Below are positions 16,801-21,190 of a DNA stretch of 36,507 nucleotides, one piece after another (the stretch's first letter is position 1; each line of letters starts with the position of its first letter). The position numbers and the translations under genes were made by a program. The DNA is taken from the IMG/VR virus record IMGVR_UViG_3300029286_003398, positions 1-36,507 of that record. One strand, given 5' to 3'. The stretch comes from a virus. The notes beneath the pieces are model-generated. The model made no database searches, was not told the origin of the DNA, and saw nothing but the letters and a program-made list of their open reading frames with translations.

Positions 16801-17168
16801 AGTTTGGCGTTCGTAACCGCGCCAGTGTCAACTGTCCAGGCATAACCATCCGCCGCAATGGTAATATCACCTTTATCGCCGCTGGTCAGCGAAGTACCCA
16901 TGAGTGCGTCGATCTGTGCCTGTAGATAGGTATCTACTGCAACACGGGCCGACTCGTCAGTGTTTAGATTGTCGTCCACGTACTGCTTGGTCGCCGCGTC
17001 ATTCGGGTTCTGCGGGGCACTCAGGCTTAGTTTGCCCTGGTCAATCAGGGTAGACATCACCTTGGATCCATTTCTCCATAGCAGATATCCATCTGTTAGA
17101 TCATCAATATCAAGGAAGTTCTCGGTGTTGCCGAGACGAATTTTCCAGGCATAGTGTCTAAAGGTCAT
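13881..17168 (-). CDS. Long tail fibre-like protein with four large tandem repeats
   Basis: This 1095-residue protein is a probable receptor-binding fibre. The first 85 residues (RLGNTENFLDI, LIDQGKLSLSAPQNPNDAAT) match the N-terminus of the fibre at 13628, so both probably attach to the same virion site. Residues about 92-795 are four repeats of roughly 150-230 residues, each with GDKGDIT (GDVT in the last), VTNAKL, KGR, EDLT, QATALL, FLRADG, and, except in the last, VVSANGLAGTVAN and VLKGNG. The C-terminal 300 residues are unique (VYWVRRNAVLSRDYPTF, FRVTGVFAGVTW), probably the binding tip, ending LPFWMALVI. CGGAG nine bases before ATG 17168 fixes the start. Function is inferred from repeat architecture and paralogy. 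Confidence 0.87.
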   Translation of the reverse strand: MTFRHYAWKIRLGNTENFLDIDDLTDGYLLWRNGSKVMSTLIDQGKLSLSAPQNPNDAATKQYVDDNLNTDESARVAVDTYLQAQIDALMGTSLTSGDKGDITIAADGYAWTVDTGAVTNAKLAAVASGIIKGRSSAGTGAVEDLTGTQATALLNVFNTETKGLTPAATGGGSTNFLRADGAWAAPPAGTVTGVSVVSANGLAGTVANSGTTPAITLSTSVTGVLKGNGTAISAAVSGTDYAPATSGSAVLKGNGAGGFASAASGTDYAPATSGTAILKGSGTGGFSNAAAGTDYAPATSGTSILSGNGSGGFSGVTVGTGLSFTAGTLSSSLVGVTDGDKGDITVASTGTSWTIDSAAVTNAKLANVATATFKGRTTAGTGAPEDLTSAQATALLGAFNSTLKGLAPASGGGTSNFLRADGSWATPPGTATGTVTSVSVVSANGLAGTVANSGTTPAITLSTSITGVLKGNGAAISAATAGTDYAAPTSGTSILSGNGAGGFSPVTIGSGLTFSAGLLSNSQVGLTDGDKGDITVSSTGATWTIDNAVVTNAKLNNVNTATIKGRATAGAGSPEDLTGTQATALLDNFSSTLKGLAPASGGGTTNFLRADGTWSAPPAGTVTTVSVVSANGLAGTVANPTTAPAITLSTSVTGLLKGNGTAISAAVSGTDYAPATNGTSILYGDGAGGFSNAVVGTSLTFAGGTLSRSALTGDVTAAANDNSTTIANNVVSNVKLADVPTATFKGRITAATGDPEDLTGTQATSLLNVFNTSLKGLAPASGGGTANYLRADGTWAAPPGSGNYATLDTAQTITAEKVISVSTASTAFRITQAGAGESFRVEDSANPDSTPFVITASGDVGIGTAAPATNLHLAGTQSRLTMKGLTSVPVTPASGDGVYWVRRNAVLSRDYPTFTNSDGVEFNLLNTGGSSVMVMPFFSTANLTSARGPVSQTSYAIYLGRSPQYKPSGTSAEVKFRVTGVFAGVTWAEVAVATGADGALTTRGFASVSSNVTSTGPKTITVNITSDIKPGDDVWVIFAINATTLGTLRAASVADDLQTGVLRTRTSTRPSTMFGDSAFTTESATALPFWMALVI
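14757..16890 (-). repeat. Four protein-level tandem repeats within the fibre gene
   Basis: Copies begin (minus strand) near 16890, 16160, 15590 and 15050, each opening with GDKGDIT or GDVT. Copy 1 contains extra short sub-repeats (GTDYAPATSG). The protein sequence is conserved while codon choice differs: the copies at about 14.8-15.7 kb are visibly A+T-richer than those at 15.8-16.9 kb. Confidence 0.85.
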
Positions 17169-17307
17169 TGGATCTCCGGAATGCGCAGCTGCTTTCGGCT
17201 TTAAGGCTGTTTTAATAATAAGTAGCTTGACACGACTACACTATAATTGACATCGCCCGCCGGCCGCCCCGCCAATTCTTGGCACCTCAAGAGGGATCTG
17301 GCCTTGG

Positions 17308-17340
17308 CAAAAGGCCCGCCGCGAAGCGGGCTTTTTGTTG
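17308..17340 (+). terminator. Terminator, first of two identical copies
   Basis: Stem GCCCGC (17314-17319) with GCGGGC (17326-17331), then TTTTTGTTG. The same 33 bases recur at 18034-18066. No plus-strand gene precedes this copy. The stretch 17169-17307 holds the fibre ribosome site, a TATAAT at 17242-17247, and otherwise nothing recognisable. Confidence 0.85.
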
Positions 17341-17378
17341 CATCTATGAATCTGTAAATAAGAAATATGAAAGTTTAA

Positions 17379-17462
17379 CCGGGCCCCATACCGGGCCCCA
17401 TACCGGGCCCCATACCGTGCCCCATACCGGGCCCCATACCGGGCCCCATACCGGGCCCCATA
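17379..17462 (+). repeat. Seven tandem 12-bp GC-rich repeats before a start codon
   Basis: Seven units of CCGGGCCCCATA; the fourth carries a G-to-T change (CCGTGCCCCATA). Each intact unit has the palindrome GGGCCC, so neighbouring units can pair into serial hairpins with a CATACC loop. The array ends 11 bases before ATG 17474, directly before its GAGAGGG ribosome site, and so lies in the likely mRNA leader. Confidence 0.97.
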
Positions 17463-17473
17463 GAGAGGGCTCC

Positions 17474-18031
17474 ATGTTTAAAAAGACTGCTGCTGCGTAT
17501 GACCTGGCGCAGAAATTCCTACAGAAGGGCGACGCTCGCAAGGCTCGCCTGGCCATGGATATCGGGGATCGGTTTCAGAAGATTGCCGAGGAATATGTGG
17601 AGCGCGCGGACCGCCTGCATCCCGCGATTGTCGAAGGCGACCTCGAAGCGACCAACAGAAATATAAATCTAATGAGCGACTACCTCCGAAAGGTGCAGGA
17701 GCGCGCATCAAGGATTGATCCAGCCGTCTTCTCCGATACCGGCACCACCGGCAGGCGTAACAAGGACGCCCTGCAGCATATTCAGGAGCTACAGGGCACT
17801 CTAGATGCCGTTAAAAGCCTCATGTCAACCAACAAGGGCCGTAAGTCGCTCTCGGCAAACATGGCGCTTGAGCACCTAAAAGAAATCGTAGATGAAGACA
17901 TCCGCAGCGGTCTGCTAGAGGGCGAAGGCGCGCAGACTATGAAAAACTATGTCATGCACCTGCAGCCAAAGTCAGGACTCGACAAGGATAAGCCATATTA
18001 CTTCAAAATGCCTCCAGGCGAGAAAATCTGA
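17474..18031 (+). CDS. Unknown helical protein, plus-strand cassette
   Basis: This 185-residue protein is not recognised. It is strongly helical and charged (FLQKGDARKARLAMDIGDRF, IQELQGTLDAVKSLM) and ends PYYFKMPPGEKI. ATG 17474 follows GAGAGGGCTCC, so I place the start after the 12-bp repeats. The frame continues upstream through the repeats as a TGPH array, but there is no ribosome site there. The N-terminus MFKKTAAAYD resembles the short Lys-Lys-x-Ala motifs of head-region proteins. Identical 33-bp terminators flank the gene, so it looks like an insulated cassette on the strand opposite the fibres. Role unknown. Confidence 0.78.
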   Translation: MFKKTAAAYDLAQKFLQKGDARKARLAMDIGDRFQKIAEEYVERADRLHPAIVEGDLEATNRNINLMSDYLRKVQERASRIDPAVFSDTGTTGRRNKDALQHIQELQGTLDAVKSLMSTNKGRKSLSANMALEHLKEIVDEDIRSGLLEGEGAQTMKNYVMHLQPKSGLDKDKPYYFKMPPGEKI

Positions 18032-18033
18032 AA

Positions 18034-18066
18034 CAAAAGGCCCGCCGCGAAGCGGGCTTTTTGTTG
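18034..18066 (+). terminator. Terminator, second identical copy
   Basis: The same 33 bases as 17308-17340: GCCCGC / GCGGGC stem and TTTTTGTTG. It starts three bases after the stop of the 185-residue gene and ends its transcript. Confidence 0.92.
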
Positions 18067-18103
18067 GTGTCTGCAGACAACCGTTCACCGGATCACGGGC
18101 TGT

Positions 18104-18136
18104 AAGAAAAACCGGGTTGCGCCAACGACCCGGTTT
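18104..18136 (-). terminator. Terminator of the HNH gene
   Basis: AAACCGGGT (18109-18117) pairs with ACCCGGTTT (18128-18136), nine pairs with a ten-base loop. On the minus strand it continues into TTCTTACAG after the stem's own T-run. It lies 24 bases beyond the stop of the minus-strand HNH gene. Confidence 0.8.
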
Positions 18137-18159
18137 CATTGCTTAAGTAAATAATCTGA

Positions 18160-19935
18160 TCAAACATCCCCTTCCGCCCGGAGTTCACGCTTCTGGCGGA
18201 AGGTTCCGTATTTGGTGAGGTAAGCTGAAAGCTGCTCTGGGGTATTGTTCTGATTGCCGTAGTCAGTATGAAACCCAATGTGACAGCCACGGCACATCGT
18301 AATGCCATTGTCAACATCGTAACGCAGCTCTTTGTATTTTGAAAAATCATACTTGTGGTGCGCATTCATGCCAGCTCCGCCAGTCGGCCCAACGTGACCG
18401 CAGCACTGACAGGTCATGCTATCGCGGGCGAATACTGCGCCTCTCCAGTCAATATACTCCTGGCTGCTGCGAGCTAGCCGTACCTCTTCGGTTGAGCCAT
18501 CGCGCCAATTCGGGTTATTCTCCCCGCTAAAATCTGCACGATAATCCGCAAGTGCGCAGCCACAGCTTGTCACCAGACCATTCTCTAGTTTGTACGGAGT
18601 AGCAGAGTGAGTCTTGCCGCAGTCGCATACTACTCGAGCAACAATCTCATTTTCGTACTTTTCACCCGGAGCCGCAACTCCAATGTCCGTGACAACCACT
18701 TTGCCAAAGCGCTTTCCAACAAGCTGGATCTTGCGTCGGGCAATTGCTGAGCAGCGGTCACTGCAAGCAGAAGCTTTATTCATCCGCAGCTTCGTAAGAG
18801 CCTCGACCCGAACATCCCCGCAAACACACCTGGCGTTTACCATTACGATCTTGTTTGCATCAGTAGCGTCTTTGTTTAGCGATTCGACCGTTAGTGAGCC
18901 GTATGTTTTGCCGATATCAACGCTTGCGGTTGAACGGTGGTAGCAGGACAGAGAACAGTAAACATTTCGACCTTTTTTCTCTGCCTCCTTTAGGTAGTTC
19001 ATGCGCTGCTGAGATTGCCCACCACAGCCAGGGCATTCGCAGTTCCACTCAGAATGTCCACTGTCCGTTCCGATAAAGCTAACCAGCTTCATGCCGGCAA
19101 CAGTTGTACCAACAAGGCCTGCAGTCTTGCCGACAAAAGCTCGCTTTTTTGCGCACGACGAGCAACCATTTGGAACAAGCGGATTCGTCTCTACTGCCTC
19201 GACATCATCACGCCTCAGACCCTCGACAACGGAATCGCAGTATCGGCAGCGACAATTCCACGCAGGCCGAGCACGACGAAAATGCTTTGTGCGCTCAATT
19301 ACCATGTATGCTGGGTATTCCCGGCCAGTCAGATCCTCGGCCTCGACAACAACTTTGGCAGATTTTATCTGCTTTGGGTGTGACGCAACGCGCTGATGGC
19401 GGCAGATGCCACAGCCATGGGTAGAGCCGTCAAGAACCTTGCGAGCCAGAGTAAGTGTCTTCCGACCGCAGTCACAGTCCGCCTGAAAGCACCACTGCCC
19501 CTCGTGATCACGGGCAACACCAGTAATGGTCAAAGAGGAATGTCTTGCGCCGATCTGATTTTTGTATTTTGTTTCTGCTGCACACTCAGACGTGCAGCTC
19601 TCCCAGTCGGCCTTCCTGGAAAAACGCCGCTTAGAGATCGCACCGCATGAACAGCGCAGTACTGCTAGCACACCCTGATTATCAGTGGAAGCCTCAGCTC
19701 CGATGACTGTCATATTTCCGTAAACATTTCCCATTTCACGGGCAAGGGTTTGTTGAACAGACTTGCATGTAGAGGAGCAGTACATATCTTCGCCGGCACG
19801 GGCCGATGCCAGCATCGCGCTTTGCTGAAGGCGGCGCTTAGCACCGCAGATGCACGTGCACTCCCAGTATACCTTGTAGTTTTCCCTTGGTAGTTCTGCC
19901 GTGACAGTTAAATGACCTATCTTCGTACCTATCAT
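18160..19935 (-). CDS. HNH endonuclease with seven zinc-knuckle-like modules
   Basis: This 591-residue protein is a probable free-standing homing-type endonuclease. The C-terminal domain (about 470-560) starts with SGENNPNWRDG, a motif common in HNH homing enzymes. It then shows TCQCCG (509-512), NAHHKYDF (His526/527) and MCRGCHIGFH (Cys548, Cys551, His556): a zinc-bound HNH nuclease. Residues 2-461 hold seven similar modules starting near 2, 68, 128, 201, 275, 340 and 406. Each has G-x-x-x-G-x-L-T-V or a variant, then C-x-C-(G) and a second cysteine pair, as in CICG with YCSSTC, CDCG with CGIC, CVCG with CSDRC, CDCG with SCGC. The array probably reads a long DNA target. ATG 19935 has a strong GAGG that can be masked by upstream RNA. 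A terminator follows. Confidence 0.88.
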   Translation of the reverse strand: MIGTKIGHLTVTAELPRENYKVYWECTCICGAKRRLQQSAMLASARAGEDMYCSSTCKSVQQTLAREMGNVYGNMTVIGAEASTDNQGVLAVLRCSCGAISKRRFSRKADWESCTSECAAETKYKNQIGARHSSLTITGVARDHEGQWCFQADCDCGRKTLTLARKVLDGSTHGCGICRHQRVASHPKQIKSAKVVVEAEDLTGREYPAYMVIERTKHFRRARPAWNCRCRYCDSVVEGLRRDDVEAVETNPLVPNGCSSCAKKRAFVGKTAGLVGTTVAGMKLVSFIGTDSGHSEWNCECPGCGGQSQQRMNYLKEAEKKGRNVYCSLSCYHRSTASVDIGKTYGSLTVESLNKDATDANKIVMVNARCVCGDVRVEALTKLRMNKASACSDRCSAIARRKIQLVGKRFGKVVVTDIGVAAPGEKYENEIVARVVCDCGKTHSATPYKLENGLVTSCGCALADYRADFSGENNPNWRDGSTEEVRLARSSQEYIDWRGAVFARDSMTCQCCGHVGPTGGAGMNAHHKYDFSKYKELRYDVDNGITMCRGCHIGFHTDYGNQNNTPEQLSAYLTKYGTFRQKRELRAEGDV

Positions 19936-19938
19936 AAA

Positions 19939-20046
19939 TCAACCTCTTCGCTCTGTGGACTGTAGCAGTTTTGCTCGAACAACTCGAGTTCTGCCAGCCT
20001 GTACATGTATATTTGATAGTCAAATATAACCAGACGAAGAGGTTGA
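19939..20046 (-). promoter_or_regulatory. Leader with inverted repeat masking the HNH ribosome site
   Basis: CGAAGAGGTTGA, which contains the HNH Shine-Dalgarno, lies at 19950-19939 on the minus strand. Its exact complement TCAACCTCTTCG lies upstream at 20046-20035. Pairing gives a 12-bp stem closing an 84-base loop and hides the ribosome site. Inside the loop is a second perfect palindrome, TATATTTGA / TCAAATATA, around 20008-20028. A transcript starting inside the loop would lack the masking arm. Confidence 0.65.
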
Positions 20047-20049
20047 AAG

Positions 20050-20484
20050 TCAGGTTTCGCTGAGAAGTCCCTTTATCTCCTCGAGACGAGCGAGGATTTG
20101 AGTGACATCCGGGTCGGTTTCGCAGATCTTCTTTATCTTCTTCAGTGCTCCGCCGTAACGTCTCCCTCCATTGGAATAGTCGATATTGCCAGAGATAATC
20201 TTATGTACAGTCGTCTGACATACCCCCAGCATATCAGCGACTTCCATTTGCGTTCTTTGCTCTAAAAAAGTACGTATCATCACCTCTCGCTGCCGCTCAG
20301 TCAGACACGTATCAATGACCTCTTTGATCTTGGCGATTAGGCGGTCCTGGAGCTCCTTCATCTCCTCCATCAACTCAACTTCGTTGATGTTATAGGTGGC
20401 GTTCCTGAGATAGACGGTAGACAGGATAACGGGATCAACGACAACTTCGCGATAAAGATACTGTGAATTGCTTGACTTAGAAAT
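20050..20484 (-). CDS. Sigma-70 region 4-like transcription regulator, possible ATT start
   Basis: This 144-residue protein has a helix-turn-helix of sigma region 4 type: LTERQREVMIRTFLEQ, then TQMEVADMLGVCQTTVHKII. It would bind promoter DNA or RNA polymerase and may direct a phage gene class, or be a simple HTH regulator. The frame is coding well upstream of the first ATG or TTG (QYLYREVVVDPVILSTVYL), back to a TGA at 20488-20490. The only well-placed start there is ATT at 20484, after GAGGTGATTT. The HNH gene next door has GAGGTTGATTT then ATG in the same layout, so ATT probably takes the place of ATG. A shorter 106-107-residue form from the TTG/ATG near 20373 is the alternative. Confidence 0.72.
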   Translation of the reverse strand: MSKSSNSQYLYREVVVDPVILSTVYLRNATYNINEVELMEEMKELQDRLIAKIKEVIDTCLTERQREVMIRTFLEQRTQMEVADMLGVCQTTVHKIISGNIDYSNGGRRYGGALKKIKKICETDPDVTQILARLEEIKGLLSET

Positions 20485-20574
20485 AAATCACCTCGACTGC
20501 TAATAAAATTTTCAACCTAGCTCGTATGGAATTACATTTTATGGCCGGCGGTCTGGCGTATTTTACCGGGCGCG

Positions 20575-20598
20575 CAACAAGAAGCCCGCAAGCGGGCT
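20575..20598 (-). terminator. Terminator after the NUDIX gene
   Basis: AGCCCGC (20583-20589) and GCGGGCT (20592-20598) form a seven-pair stem. On the minus strand it is followed by TCTTGTTG. It lies 28 bases beyond the NUDIX stop. The remainder of 20485-20625 shows no gene. Confidence 0.75.
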
Positions 20599-20625
20599 GC
20601 GGGCCTCCGCCGGGTTAAATTGCAT

Positions 20626-21042
20626 TTATTTTAGTACTCGCAGCAGGATTGGTACTAGAGGCTTCATCCCTGGGTGCAGTGGTTGAGGCAGATCGGTTGC
20701 ATCTACCCACCGGTGCTCGGCAGATTCTTCGCTGTTTACTGGTTCGAACTCTTCTGGGGTGCGCAGCAGATAACTGCGGTACTGTAGGTGTTTTTTATTA
20801 CTTGTGTACAGGTGCTGGGGTTTGCCTGTTAGTGCGGCCCCGGTCTCTTCTGTTATTTCGCGAAACAGTGCTTGCTCGGGTGATTCACCGGGCTCGACGC
20901 CCCCGCCTACAAGACTCCATGTACCACCGGCGCTTAGATGAGGTGCGCGCAGTTGGAGTAGAATTCTGCCGGTGCTGCTGGCTACTATCGCGGCTCCGGC
21001 AGCCAGTGCCGGGCTGGCGCGCTTAAAAAGCGAAAAAGTCAT
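20626..21042 (-). CDS. NUDIX hydrolase
   Basis: This 138-residue protein hydrolyses a nucleoside diphosphate linked to another group. The complete Nudix box (G-x5-E-x7-R-E-U-x-E-E-x-G-U) is present: GGGVEPGESPEQALFREI continuing TEETGA, about residues 46-69. The preceding TWSLVGG strand and following LQYRSYLL strand fit the fold. Substrate cannot be told; MutT-like cleaning of oxidised nucleotides or NAD/ADP-ribose processing are options. ATG 21042 follows CCGGGAGCGCG, so the 38 codons of open frame upstream are not used. The N-terminus MTFSLFKRAS nearly repeats that of the lysozyme-like protein at 10243 (MANFSLFKRAE), an unusual shared tag. It is divergent from the adhesin gene at 21191. Confidence 0.9.
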   Translation of the reverse strand: MTFSLFKRASPALAAGAAIVASSTGRILLQLRAPHLSAGGTWSLVGGGVEPGESPEQALFREITEETGAALTGKPQHLYTSNKKHLQYRSYLLRTPEEFEPVNSEESAEHRWVDATDLPQPLHPGMKPLVPILLRVLK

Positions 21043-21190
21043 CGCGCTCCCGGTTTTTGACATCATCTCTATGTGCCCATAATAATAGGTTTCGCAGTTG
21101 TGATACCCTGGTCCTGGCGGCCATGGTACTAAACATATTGTATTATGGCCAAGCAAAACCTGCGCAAGGCTAGCGATCTTCGGAGAATCT

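Noticed and set aside
14757-16890. Several plus-strand Val/Pro/Ala-rich open frames over the fibre repeats
   Set aside because: They are antisense shadows of the repetitive fibre gene, share its periodicity, and have no ribosome sites or independent sequence character.
11013-17168. Repeats in the fibre genes as CRISPR or other array
   Set aside because: The units are coding, in frame, diverged and without constant repeats or unique spacers.
17226-17247. TTGACA followed by TATAAT as a sigma-70 promoter
   Set aside because: The spacing is only nine bases instead of about seventeen. Only the -10 box remains as weak evidence. A similar TTGCTT and TATAAT pair near 13672-13696 has the same fault.
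17279-17473. Open frame running upstream of the 185-residue gene, encoding a TGPH repeat peptide
   Set aside because: It is the 12-bp repeat and the terminator read as protein. No ribosome site precedes it, while GAGAGGG sits right before ATG 17474.
21043-21156. Longer NUDIX start with 38 extra residues
   Set aside because: CCGGGAG is well placed for ATG 21042, and the resulting FSLFKRA N-terminus matches another protein here. The extension is Pro/Tyr/Cys-rich and not typical.
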